Assembly (NCBI GenBank): GCA_903832295.1
Contig: CAILAZ010000289.1
Span: forward strand, 99,778 to 163,777
DNA length: 64,000 nt
Source of the DNA: an uncultured Acidobacteriota bacterium
Lineage (GTDB): Bacteria; Acidobacteriota; Terriglobia; Terriglobales; Acidobacteriaceae
Direction: 5' to 3'
Shown: positions 17,356-26,058 of the stretch, piece after piece
Layout: every line of letters starts with the position of its first letter
Position numbering within the stretch: position 1 is the stretch's first letter
The notes under the pieces: generated by a model
The model's database searches: none
What the model was told of the DNA's origin: nothing
The model's input: only the letters and a program-made list of their open reading frames with translations
Made by a program: the position numbers and the translations under genes

Positions 17356-20300
17356 CTAAAAAATTCCTTCCTCTTCCAGCGGCGATCGCTTGCTGTGACG
17401 ATGGATGAATATCTCCAGCGCTGGCAGTCCGGCGAGGATGGTGAACGCCGTAGTGATCATCGAACCCACGATGACGCGTGCCAGCGGTTGCTGTGCCTGC
17501 GCGCCAATTCCGTGCGAGATCGCTGCGGGAAGCAATCCCAGCGCGGCCGCCAGGCAGGCCATCAGAATGGGCCGCATCTCCCCCATCGCTCCATCGCGCA
17601 CGGCGTGGATCAGTGAGAGCCCTGCCTGCTGTTCACGCCGCACCGCGCTGAGGAAGACCAACCCGGTGAGCGTCGCCACTCCGATCGACGACGCAAAGCC
17701 CACCGCCGCCGAGATACTGAACGGAGTCCCCGTGATGATGAGCGAGAGAATGCCACCCGTAATGCAGATAGGCAGCGTCGCCAGCACCACCAGCGCATCC
17801 CGCACGGAGTTGAACGCGAGATAGAGCAGCAGGAAGATGACCGCGAGCGTGATCGGCAGAATAATCATCAACCGGCGCTGTTCTTTTTTCAGGCTGTCAT
17901 ACTCGCCGGCCCACTCGTAGTGGTAGCCGCGCGGGAGTTGCACTTCCTTCTCAAGGCGGCTCTCCAACTCCTGCATGGTGGAGGAGAGATCGCGCCCGCG
18001 AATGCTGAACTTGATGGGGATGTAGCGCCGGTCATTTTCGCGGTAGATCATGAAAGCGCCGTTGCTCATGGTTACGTTTGCAACCTGGCCAAGCGGAACG
18101 CGGTTGCCATCGGGCGTAGGCAGCAGGATGTTGCGGATCGAAGTGGGGTCCTGCCGGAACTCAGGGCGATAGCGCACCAGAAAATCAAAGCGCCGGTCGC
18201 CCTGTAAAATTTGCGTGGTCGCAATGCCTCCGACTGCGCCCTGCACGGCTGCGTTGAGATCGGCTGCCATCAGGCCGTAGCGTCCAGCGGCGGCGCGGTC
18301 AATGGAGATGATCAGGTTGGGCTGCCCGGTGACGCGGAAGATTCCGACATCCGCAACTCCCTGCACCGAGCTCATCACCTTGGCGATACTGTCTGCCTTG
18401 GCGCCGAGTTGGTCGAAGTCGTCGCCGAAGAGCTTGAGAGAGTTCTCTCCCTTCACTCCAGACATCGCCTCCTCGACGTTGTCCTGGATGTTCTGCGAAA
18501 AATTGAAGACCGTGCCTGGATACTTGGCGAGCGCATCGTTCATCTGCGCGACCAGCTTTTCCTTATTGAGCCCCGCCGGCCACTGGTCAAAAGGCTTCAG
18601 TTGCACGCTGAACTCGATGTTGTTGAAGCTGGCGGAGTCTGTGCCATCGTCGGGGCGGCCATTCTGCGAGATTACGCGCGTGACCACGGAGTAGTGGCGA
18701 AGGTCTTCGCGAATCTGATCAGCGAGTTTGCTGGAGGTCTCAAAGGAAACATCCTGCGGCAGCGTCGCGCGCACCCACAGGTTTCCTTCTTCCAGCTTCG
18801 GCATGAACTCGCCACCCATCCACGGCGTCAATAGCATGGTGACCACGAATAGCACGATGCATGCGAGGATGGGGATGCTCGGCGCACGCTCGGCAAGCTG
18901 GAGCACTGCGGTGTAGCGGCGCTGCAACCAGCGCACAATCGAGGTGCGCTGCCGGGTGGGCCGCAGGTTCCCATAGGAAGCAAGCACGGGCGCAAAGACG
19001 AACGCGAAGATCTGTGCCCCGGCCAGTGCGAATCCATACGCGATGGACATGGGCCCAAAGATCTGTCCGGGAACTCCGCTCATGGTGAAGAGCGGAAACA
19101 GCGCAACGACGATGATGATCACTGAGAACAGGACAGGCCGCGCGGTCTCCGCCGAAGCGAGCGCAATCGCATCAAACGCGGTCTCTGATTCGGAGCGGTC
19201 CTGCAGCCTCCGGTACATCTGGTCAAGGCCGATGATGACGGCATCGACGAGAATTCCAAAGTCGATGGAGCCGAGCGAGATCAGGTTAGCGGAGCGGCCC
19301 GTCACTTCCATCAGGCCAAACGCAAAGAGCAATGCAACCGGAATGCTGAGCGCTGCAATCAGTGACATCCGCCAGTCACCCAGAAAGGTAATCAGCAGCA
19401 GCAGCACCAGGGCAATGCCCATCAGCACAAGGTGGCGCACTGTCTCGGTTGTGATCTGGATGAGATTGGTGCGGTCGTAGAGGGTCTTCAGCTTCATGCC
19501 CGCAGGCAACAGCTTGCTGTTCAATTCATTAATCTTCTCGTGCAATCCGGCGAGCGCGGGAAGCGACTGCTCGCCTTTCTGGAGCAGGATGGTGCCCTGC
19601 ACAATGTCCGATTCGCCGTCGGCACCCACCTTTCCAAGCCGCTGCTGGTGGCCTTCATGAACCTCCGCAACATCGCTCAAGAACACCGGCGCGCCGCTGC
19701 GCTCGGCGATCACCACCTTCTGCATGTCCGCCACCGTGCGCAACAATCCAAGGCCGCGGACATTCACATCCTGCGACCCAAGCGAGATGTAGCTGCCGCC
19801 CGCATTGGCATTGCTGCTCTGCACCGCTGTGACTACCTGCGGAAGCGTGAGGTTGAACTGCTGGAGCTTCCGAGGGTCCACCTCTGCCTGGTACTGGCGA
19901 GTGGTGCCGCCAAAAACCGTGAGGTCAATGATGCCGGGCACCTGCTTTACCTCGCGGCGCACCAGCCAGTCGGCGGTGGCCTTCAGTTCATTCAGGCTGT
20001 ACCCCTGACCAGTGAGCTGGAAGCGGAAGATCTCGCCGGTCGGGGACCACGGGGAGAGCTGCGGTTGCAGTCCTGCCGGCAGCGTCAGCGTCTGCAGGCG
20101 GTTGAGAACCTCCTGGCGGTCCTGCAGGTAGTTGCTGTCAAACGTGAAGTACATCTTCACATCGCTGAGCCCGAAGATGCTGATCGAGCGGATGTATTGC
20201 AGATGCGCCGTGCCATTGAGCGTGGCTTCGATGGGCGCGGTGACCTGCTGCTCCATCTCCTCGGCAGACCAGTCCTGGTTCTGGGTGATGATCTCAACCA

Positions 20301-20433
20301 GCGGCGGCGAGGGATCGGGGTAGGCTTCAATGTCGAGTTTGAGAAACGTGTAGGTACCGACCGCCAGCCAGACTCCGAGACCTAGCAACACGAGAGTGCG
20401 GAACTTGAGTAGGAAGTGAACAAAGGCGCGCAT
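17356..20433 (-). CDS. RND efflux pump inner-membrane transporter, CzcA/CusA-like
   Basis: A 1025-residue proton-driven transporter with the usual twelve-helix, two-large-loop layout. The first helix is LVLLGLGVWLAVGTYTFLKL, followed by the periplasmic start IEAYPDPSPPLVEI. The proton-relay helix reads SIDFGILVDAVIIGLDQM: both aspartates of the heavy-metal subgroup (DFGxxVD) are kept, but the glutamate seven residues later is an aspartate. That, and the loss of the usual Gly after the second Asp, sets it apart from typical CzcA. It most resembles heavy-metal-efflux RND pumps, though the real substrate is unknown. GGAGG precedes the ATG, and it overlaps the adaptor stop by one base. Last gene of a TolC-adaptor-pump operon. 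Confidence 0.9.
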   Translation of the reverse strand: MRAFVHFLLKFRTLVLLGLGVWLAVGTYTFLKLDIEAYPDPSPPLVEIITQNQDWSAEEMEQQVTAPIEATLNGTAHLQYIRSISIFGLSDVKMYFTFDSNYLQDRQEVLNRLQTLTLPAGLQPQLSPWSPTGEIFRFQLTGQGYSLNELKATADWLVRREVKQVPGIIDLTVFGGTTRQYQAEVDPRKLQQFNLTLPQVVTAVQSSNANAGGSYISLGSQDVNVRGLGLLRTVADMQKVVIAERSGAPVFLSDVAEVHEGHQQRLGKVGADGESDIVQGTILLQKGEQSLPALAGLHEKINELNSKLLPAGMKLKTLYDRTNLIQITTETVRHLVLMGIALVLLLLITFLGDWRMSLIAALSIPVALLFAFGLMEVTGRSANLISLGSIDFGILVDAVIIGLDQMYRRLQDRSESETAFDAIALASAETARPVLFSVIIIVVALFPLFTMSGVPGQIFGPMSIAYGFALAGAQIFAFVFAPVLASYGNLRPTRQRTSIVRWLQRRYTAVLQLAERAPSIPILACIVLFVVTMLLTPWMGGEFMPKLEEGNLWVRATLPQDVSFETSSKLADQIREDLRHYSVVTRVISQNGRPDDGTDSASFNNIEFSVQLKPFDQWPAGLNKEKLVAQMNDALAKYPGTVFNFSQNIQDNVEEAMSGVKGENSLKLFGDDFDQLGAKADSIAKVMSSVQGVADVGIFRVTGQPNLIISIDRAAAGRYGLMAADLNAAVQGAVGGIATTQILQGDRRFDFLVRYRPEFRQDPTSIRNILLPTPDGNRVPLGQVANVTMSNGAFMIYRENDRRYIPIKFSIRGRDLSSTMQELESRLEKEVQLPRGYHYEWAGEYDSLKKEQRRLMIILPITLAVIFLLLYLAFNSVRDALVVLATLPICITGGILSLIITGTPFSISAAVGFASSIGVATLTGLVFLSAVRREQQAGLSLIHAVRDGAMGEMRPILMACLAAALGLLPAAISHGIGAQAQQPLARVIVGSMITTAFTILAGLPALEIFIHRHSKRSPLEEEGIF

Positions 20434-21545
20434 TAGTTTTCGCCGCCTCCACGCAGCAGGGCCGCGCCTTCCGTTACCACGCGCTCGCCGGACTTCAGGC
20501 CGTCGAGTACGATCGTCTCCTGCACATTGAGAGCACGCTCGTGGATGAGGCGGCGCTCATACTTTCCATCCCCGGTCTGCACCATCACAGCCGTGTCTCC
20601 GCCCTCGTGCAGAACCGCGGTTGCAGGAATCAGCGTGGCCTCCGCCTGGTGACGATGCACGCGGATTCCGGCAAACATGTCCGGTTTGAATTTGCGGCCA
20701 GGGTTGGGCATCACGATGCGGAGTTTGAGTGTGCGGCTTAGGGGATCCACGGCGTCTGAGACCTGTGCGACCTTGCCCGTCCAGCTCTCGCCCGGGTAGG
20801 CGCTCAGCGTGATCTCAACGTTGGAGCCCGGCTTGACCGAGGCAAGATCCTTCTCGTAAACGTCGCCGAGAATCCAGACCGTGGAGAGATCAGCGATGGT
20901 GCAGATGGCATCGGAATTGTCCGTTGACTTTGAAATCTCTCCGGTGGTGGCGCCGATGCTCAGCACTGTTCCAGCGATGGGCGCCGCCAGTGATACCTGG
21001 TTGGAGTTATTATCGGGCGTGGCTCCGAGTAGGCGCAGACGCGCTGTAGCGCGGTCCAGTTCCGCGCGAGCCTCGGTGAAGTTGGCCTGGGCATCTTCGA
21101 ATTCGCGCTCGCTGATTACCTTGTGCTCGTAAAGCAGCTTCGTGCGCTTGAATGTGCGGTCAAACCTCTCGTCTTCGGCCCGTGCCTTGTTGTAGTCGGA
21201 TCGGGCCTGCCAGATATCGCTTGACTCCAGTACGGCAACTGCACGCCCCCGTGCCACCTGATCGCCGGGACGAACCTCCACATGTAGCAGACGTCCTCCT
21301 GCGGGAGGAAACACACGCACCACGCGCCCCGGATCGGCGGCAATACGGGCGGGAATCTCCAACAAATCATCAACGGATGCAACCCGCACAACCGCGGTCT
21401 TCAGAGCGATAGGCTGGCTCGGCGTGCTGGCCGGCTCCTGTTTTTTGCAGGCCGCTGTGAGCAAGGCCAGCAGGCAGACTGCGAGGAGTGCGTGACGGGC
21501 AATGTTGCAAGAGTTCTTCTCAGAGATCATGGCGTGACGAATCAT
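20433..21545 (-). CDS. RND efflux periplasmic adaptor lipoprotein (CzcB/CusB-like)
   Basis: A 370-residue membrane-fusion protein. The signal sequence ends in LLALLTAAC, a convincing lipobox, so it is probably anchored by a lipidated cysteine in the inner membrane. Then come the lipoyl half (GRLLHVEVRPGDQVARGRAV), a helical hairpin (about residues 125-185), the second lipoyl half (SLAAPIAGTVLSIGATTGE) and beta-barrel and proximal domains (LSRTLKLRIVMPNPGRKFKP, ERVVTEGAALLRGG). The ATG overlaps the TolC stop as ATGA, with GGAG upstream, showing translational coupling in the pump operon. No His/Met-rich metal-binding N-terminus is visible. Confidence 0.92.
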   Translation of the reverse strand: MIRHAMISEKNSCNIARHALLAVCLLALLTAACKKQEPASTPSQPIALKTAVVRVASVDDLLEIPARIAADPGRVVRVFPPAGGRLLHVEVRPGDQVARGRAVAVLESSDIWQARSDYNKARAEDERFDRTFKRTKLLYEHKVISEREFEDAQANFTEARAELDRATARLRLLGATPDNNSNQVSLAAPIAGTVLSIGATTGEISKSTDNSDAICTIADLSTVWILGDVYEKDLASVKPGSNVEITLSAYPGESWTGKVAQVSDAVDPLSRTLKLRIVMPNPGRKFKPDMFAGIRVHRHQAEATLIPATAVLHEGGDTAVMVQTGDGKYERRLIHERALNVQETIVLDGLKSGERVVTEGAALLRGGGEN

Positions 21546-22792
21546 GGCAGCAACTCCGTGGCGGTTGCGAAGCTCAACTGGTGAATGGCGGTGAGAACCT
21601 GAGCGTTGGCGCTGATGGCAGAGAGTTCGACGTCGCGATAGGCGCGCACCGCGTCGAGATAATCAAGCAGATTGGTGGCGCCGTGTTCGTAGCTGAAGGT
21701 CATGCGTTCGCGCACGTCTTTGGCGCGCTGCAGGTAGTCGGATGAGTAAAGGCGTTGCGCCGAAAGCGCAGCCTGGTAGCCTTCCCAGGCCTGCGCAACA
21801 TCCGAGAGCACCTGCAGTCGCGTGGCGTTTTCGACGAACCGCGAAGAATCCAGCTCGTGTTGTGCGCGCAGCTTCTCGCCCTGATTGCGGTCATAGATTC
21901 GCAAGGGAAACGCGAGTGTGATGCCCACGGTGTTGTCCGGACCATTGCGCTTGTACTCAGGCTGTAGCGTCAAGTCGGTTGCGCCGTTGGCCTGTGCGAG
22001 TTTGAGATCGGCGGAGTTTTTCAGCACCGTGTCTCGGGCAGCCAGGTAGTCAGTCCGGCGATCGAGAGCCGCTGTGTTGAGCGTGTCCAGCGTGAGCGGA
22101 AGCTGGGGCACATCCAGCGCACCTTCCACATCCAGGCTCCGTGAGTCGCTGTACCCCAGCAGTGCTCCAAGCTGCGCCCGCGCCTGCCCCACTGCCGCCT
22201 GTGCGCTGAAGAGATCAGACTGGAAGCGCGCCTCGTCAATGCGGATGCGATCGAAGTCAGTCTGGCTGATGTCGCCCGCATCCAGACGAAGCTGGTTTGC
22301 CTGCTCGGTCTGCTGATACTCCGCCAGGTTCTGCTTTGCTAGCGCAAGCTGCTGCTTGGCAAGAACAAAGCCAACGAATGTGGTCTTGAGCTGAAGCTCA
22401 AGTTGGCGCTGCGCGTCGGCGTTAAGGTCGCGCTGCACCTTTGTGGTGGCGCGTGCACTGGCCACGCGGGATTGCCGCTTGCCCCCCCGTTCAAAGGTGA
22501 AGGCCAGTGAGTCTGTGAACTCCTGTGCATTCGCCGGGTCAAGCCTGGACGGCGAAAAGACTCGGAAATCCTGGTTCGCAAGGCTGGCAACTGGATTCAC
22601 TCGAAGCCCGGCGGTTACTTCGCCCGCCTGCACAGCTTCCATGTGCAACTGGTTGGCTCGGAGTACAGGAGAGCTGGTGCGCAGGATTCGCAGCGCGTCG
22701 CCGAGGGTAATCCTCTGGGGCGGCGCGCTCTGTGCCAGCGCGGAGACAGCAAGAGTCATGCCCGCAAACAGCATGAAAAGCAACTTTTTCAT
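21542..22792 (-). CDS. TolC-family outer-membrane efflux protein (CzcC-like)
   Basis: A 416-residue outer-membrane channel. The signal peptide is LLFMLFAGMTLAVSALAQ. The two OEP repeats are long, coiled-coil helices (HMEAVQAGEVTAGLRVNPVA; DVAQAWEGYQAALSAQRLYS) and a beta segment (NTVGITLAFPLRIYDRNQGE). It supplies the outer channel for the adaptor and RND pump encoded immediately downstream on the same strand, and in principle could also serve the DevBCA-type exporter, which has no channel gene of its own. It follows a small membrane protein gene by 66 bases. Confidence 0.92.
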   Translation of the reverse strand: MKKLLFMLFAGMTLAVSALAQSAPPQRITLGDALRILRTSSPVLRANQLHMEAVQAGEVTAGLRVNPVASLANQDFRVFSPSRLDPANAQEFTDSLAFTFERGGKRQSRVASARATTKVQRDLNADAQRQLELQLKTTFVGFVLAKQQLALAKQNLAEYQQTEQANQLRLDAGDISQTDFDRIRIDEARFQSDLFSAQAAVGQARAQLGALLGYSDSRSLDVEGALDVPQLPLTLDTLNTAALDRRTDYLAARDTVLKNSADLKLAQANGATDLTLQPEYKRNGPDNTVGITLAFPLRIYDRNQGEKLRAQHELDSSRFVENATRLQVLSDVAQAWEGYQAALSAQRLYSSDYLQRAKDVRERMTFSYEHGATNLLDYLDAVRAYRDVELSAISANAQVLTAIHQLSFATATELLP

Positions 22793-22858
22793 AAACGCTC
22801 ATAGAGCTCCCGCAGGAGCCGGTTGAATCTGGAGACGGTGGCCGCAGACGGCCTAAAA

Positions 22859-23263
22859 TTACAGGGAGAGACTCGGGGGCGGCGCGCGCAAGCCGGAAGC
22901 GGGCAGGAAGATGGAAATCTGGCCTCGGGGAGAGGATAATTCCATGACGCGTCCAGCGTAGCGCAGTCTGGCTAAAGAAAGGCTAAACAGGTTGGGAGAC
23001 AGCAGCGCAACTGCACCGGCCAGATCAAACTGCGCGCTGATCAGGCTGTGAACCCGGCGCGACGTGTCCTCGGACACGAATAACTCGCCGTAGAGATCGT
23101 CTGAGGCGGAGATGGCCGGGAACAAGAGTACGGCAATGAACAGGCATGCCGCCAGCACGGTTCCCCAACGCAGATGGAACGCACGGGTACCCTGATGACG
23201 GATGAGAAATCCCGTCAGCGAGGAAGCCACGGCAAACCAGATCAGGTTGAGGATCAGTTCCAT
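22859..23263 (-). CDS. Small membrane protein upstream of the RND pump
   Basis: A protein of about 134 residues, not recognised. It has two predicted membrane segments (LILNLIWFAVASSLTGFLI and WGTVLAACLFIAVLLFPAI), a hydrophilic loop and a weakly hydrophobic third region (AGAVALLSPNLFSLSLA). It lies directly before the TolC-adaptor-pump genes on the same strand, so it is probably the first gene of that operon and may be an accessory or sensor of the pump. The start is ATG 23263 or GTG 23275; neither has a strong ribosome site. Confidence 0.6.
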   Translation of the reverse strand: MELILNLIWFAVASSLTGFLIRHQGTRAFHLRWGTVLAACLFIAVLLFPAISASDDLYGELFVSEDTSRRVHSLISAQFDLAGAVALLSPNLFSLSLARLRYAGRVMELSSPRGQISIFLPASGLRAPPPSLSL

Positions 23264-23342
23264 ATTGACGTTCACTTAGTCTAGCGGAAAGCTCAAACGA
23301 ATGACATGAGGACATCCAGTTTAGTTGCCAGGGATAGGATCG

Positions 23343-24200
23343 TCACTTTTCCGGGTGTACGTCTCCCTTGCCTTTACCGGGAGCTGCGCGCTTCCAGGTG
23401 AAGCGGCGGCCCACAATGAACTTGTAGATCAACCGGTCCGTGGAAGCGGTCGTGCCGATGCCGACTCCGAAGTTGAACTCCCAATTCTCTGAAACATCCA
23501 GATCAATGCTGGGGAAGAACTGGTGCTGTTGTTGCCTGACTGGATCAAAGCCGGTGAAAGGGCCGCAGGCACCGTAGTATTCCATGCCCAGCGCAAGAGT
23601 GTCCTCTCTCTGGTGCTTCTTCCAGCGCAGAGCGTCGTAGCTGGCCTTTGCATTTGGTGAGAACTCAAAGCCTTTACTTTCGCCCGGTCCATGTAAGGAG
23701 CGGTCCAGAGTTGGGTTGAACGCGAGATAGGTGCGTCCAACTTTCTTGTCGATGATCGGACGAACTTCCACGCTCCAGGTATCGGGAGAAAAACGCGGAC
23801 GCTGATACCCCACCTCGGTGGAGAGGCTGAGTCCCACTGGAAGATGCCAGCGATCCGGGGCGCGCACCCGCGGCCGAATGTGGCTGCCCACGTAGTTGTA
23901 GCCGAATCCAGGATTGCCGCTGGTAAAGATGTAGAAGCCGGTCTCAAACCACTCCGTGAAACCGTTGGTGATTTCCAGCGTTTCATGCACGGCGTGGTGA
24001 GTGGGCTCGGTGCCTTCGGCGGTGTATCGACTTCCCGCCAATGCGTGTGAACCCTCGGCCACCCAATTCGAGTGCAGCTCAAACATGGTGGAGTGAGCGG
24101 GAAGGCCTTCGCTGCTATACACCTGTATCTCGTAATTGTCCTGCGCCAAAACATACGGAGAGAACGCCATCAAAATCGCCAGCAGGAGAATGCGCTTCAT
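23343..24200 (-). CDS. Outer-membrane porin-like protein of unknown function
   Basis: A 285-residue exported protein. The signal peptide is ILLLAILMAFSPYVLAQ. The mature sequence is rich in alternating aromatic and polar residues (ETGFYIFTSGNPGFGYNYVG, EVGYQRPRFSPDTWSVEV), fitting a beta-barrel of the transporter/porin type often found beside heavy-metal RND pumps. There is no classical terminal aromatic residue; it ends in a charged tail (KGKGDVHPEK). It lies 79 bases before the small membrane protein on the same strand, so it may belong to the efflux operon. The start at 24200 is chosen because the signal peptide begins there. Confidence 0.65.
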   Translation of the reverse strand: MKRILLLAILMAFSPYVLAQDNYEIQVYSSEGLPAHSTMFELHSNWVAEGSHALAGSRYTAEGTEPTHHAVHETLEITNGFTEWFETGFYIFTSGNPGFGYNYVGSHIRPRVRAPDRWHLPVGLSLSTEVGYQRPRFSPDTWSVEVRPIIDKKVGRTYLAFNPTLDRSLHGPGESKGFEFSPNAKASYDALRWKKHQREDTLALGMEYYGACGPFTGFDPVRQQQHQFFPSIDLDVSENWEFNFGVGIGTTASTDRLIYKFIVGRRFTWKRAAPGKGKGDVHPEK

Positions 24201-24429
24201 TCCGGGGTGCCATCCTGAGACTGTGCTTTCATACATCTTGCAGGGACCGAAAACAGAGTTGCGGAATTATAACCGCTCACGCGCTTGCAATTCAGCGACA
24301 AGCTGTGAAATTCACCATCCTCGCAAGGCGGCTCTGCCGCGGCCGCTGTTCAAAGCAGGCAACTGCAACCGCCAGCGCCCCGCGCAAATAGCCAAGCCTG
24401 CTCAGCGTCGGCAGAGGGCCATCAAAGAA

Positions 24430-24447
24430 GGGCGCCCGTGAGCGCCC
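24430..24447 (-). terminator. Terminator after the secreted Ig/lectin-like gene
   Basis: A 6-bp GC stem GGGCGC / GCGCCC, with TTCTTT after it on the minus strand. Confidence 0.65.
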
Positions 24448-24473
24448 CCTCCCTGTGCCTTGCCACCGTTCCA

Positions 24474-25739
24474 CTACCAGACGGTCAGCGTAGCCTTGTC
24501 CACCCACTCGTGGAAACCCGTGCCGCTGGCGTTGACGTCCAACTGCCATTGCGCGCCGATGTTATCGCCCCATGCCAGGTATTTCGCGGACTGCGTCTGG
24601 TTCAGGTTGTAGGCAACCCCATCCAGTACAAGCGTCTTGTAGGTGTAAGTGTGGTTGGTGTGGTTGGTGGTCATGTACCACTGGATGTGATGCCACGTTC
24701 CGGGCGCGAATTTCTTGCAGGGGATGTTGGTGTGCAGCCAGTATCCGCCCGCTTCGCTCCACGTGTCCCACACTCCGGCGGCGTAGTTGCACTCCGTGCC
24801 GATCATGTAGTTGTAGCCGCCCACAAACTGGTAGGCGTCGTACTCCAGCGCCTGCGCCGCATTCACGGACGCGCTATCCAGTTGCACGTAGAAGTCCCAG
24901 AGCAGGTTGGTCGCGCTGTTCTTGGCTCCCATGCTGTGCCACCACAAAGCGTTGCCCCAGGAACCATCGTGATAGATCTCCATGCTGCGGCCATCCAGCG
25001 AGGGCGAGCCCTGGTTGAATGCCTGCCAGTATGCTCCCGCTCCCGTTCCACCGGCGCATGCGGCAGTCGCGCAGGAGTTCCATCCCGTCGTCATCTGGTC
25101 GATGCTGCTGAAGACCGATGCTGTTGAAGGCGGCGTGGGCAGTGAACTCGGAGCTGTGACGTTTGCCTGTAATGCCTGGCTGGCGTAACCTCCGCTCGCG
25201 TCCCATGCGCTTACCGTCAGTTGATGACTGCCCTGGGAAGCACTGACATAGGCGTCAATCGTTCCCGTCGCCGGTCCCGTATAGACGTTCGCGCTGTCAA
25301 GATAGACCTGCCAGCCCGTGATCGCATACGAACTGGAAGCTGTGGCGTGAACGTGCATGGGCGAAGAGGACGTGGAGTTCACCACGGGTGCCGTCACCTG
25401 CACCGTGAATTTTGCCGCGCTGGCCACCGTCACTTGCGATACCTGGCTGGAAAACGCCCCGGTCGAATCCCATGCTGTCGCCGTCAGCTTGTGCGAACCG
25501 TTGGAAGCGTTCACATAGGTATCAATCGTGCCGGTCGCGGGCCCAGTGTAAACATTCGTGCTATCCAAATAGACCTGCCAGCCCGTGATTGGGTGTGGGC
25601 TCGCCGCAGTCGCATGGAGATGAATTGGAGAAGTTACGGTGGTATTGGACTGCACGGATGAGACCTGAACGGCAACTTGAGCAGCACTGAAAGATGCCAG
25701 CACCAGACAGAGCGCCGCTAGCAGAGAATGCCTTTTCAT
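24474..25739 (-). CDS. Secreted protein with two Ig-like repeats and a C-terminal lectin-like domain
   Basis: A 421-residue exported protein. The signal peptide is LLAALCLVLASFSAAQ. Two Ig-like repeats of about 90 residues follow, each with TGWQVYLDS(T/A)NVYTGPATGTID. A linker then leads to a C-terminal domain of about 210 residues with Trp-rich segments (AYWQAFNQGSPSLDGRSMEI, IGTECNYAAGVWDTW, PGTWHHIQWYM), suggestive of a concanavalin-like beta-sandwich. Another secreted protein in this window shares the same C-terminal domain and one Ig-like repeat. No catalytic residues are evident; cell-surface or carbohydrate binding is a guess. Single gene, followed by a small terminator. Confidence 0.75.
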   Translation of the reverse strand: MKRHSLLAALCLVLASFSAAQVAVQVSSVQSNTTVTSPIHLHATAASPHPITGWQVYLDSTNVYTGPATGTIDTYVNASNGSHKLTATAWDSTGAFSSQVSQVTVASAAKFTVQVTAPVVNSTSSSPMHVHATASSSYAITGWQVYLDSANVYTGPATGTIDAYVSASQGSHQLTVSAWDASGGYASQALQANVTAPSSLPTPPSTASVFSSIDQMTTGWNSCATAACAGGTGAGAYWQAFNQGSPSLDGRSMEIYHDGSWGNALWWHSMGAKNSATNLLWDFYVQLDSASVNAAQALEYDAYQFVGGYNYMIGTECNYAAGVWDTWSEAGGYWLHTNIPCKKFAPGTWHHIQWYMTTNHTNHTYTYKTLVLDGVAYNLNQTQSAKYLAWGDNIGAQWQLDVNASGTGFHEWVDKATLTVW

Positions 25740-26058
25740 TAGAACCCCAGGAATGAAAGTCAGCCGCCTCGTTCGTCATCACTTTCCATCAGCGGACCGC
25801 TGCCTACAATATCGGGCAACTCTGGCCCTTGTGGACGCGGAGAATTTCCTGAGTTTCAGAAAATAACTATCCTAGACATTGCCTTGGAGAATTACCCTAG
25901 CGGCCATTCCGACGCCAACCTGCGGTGCGCCAGCCTCGCAGCGCTGGTCGCTCCGGGGAGATTGCCAGCTCCAGAACGCGAGCAGGATGCATTGGCGAAG
26001 CCCGGCGATTCGGGATGGAGAGTGCGTTTGTCTCTGCTTTTGTACATAATAAGCATCT
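25740..26058. other. Divergent intergenic region before htpG
   Basis: About 320 bases between the secreted Ig/lectin-like gene and htpG, which diverge. I see no gene, hairpin or repeat. CATAAT at 26045-26050 lies only 9 bases before the htpG ATG, and no Shine-Dalgarno sequence is visible there. Confidence 0.4.
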
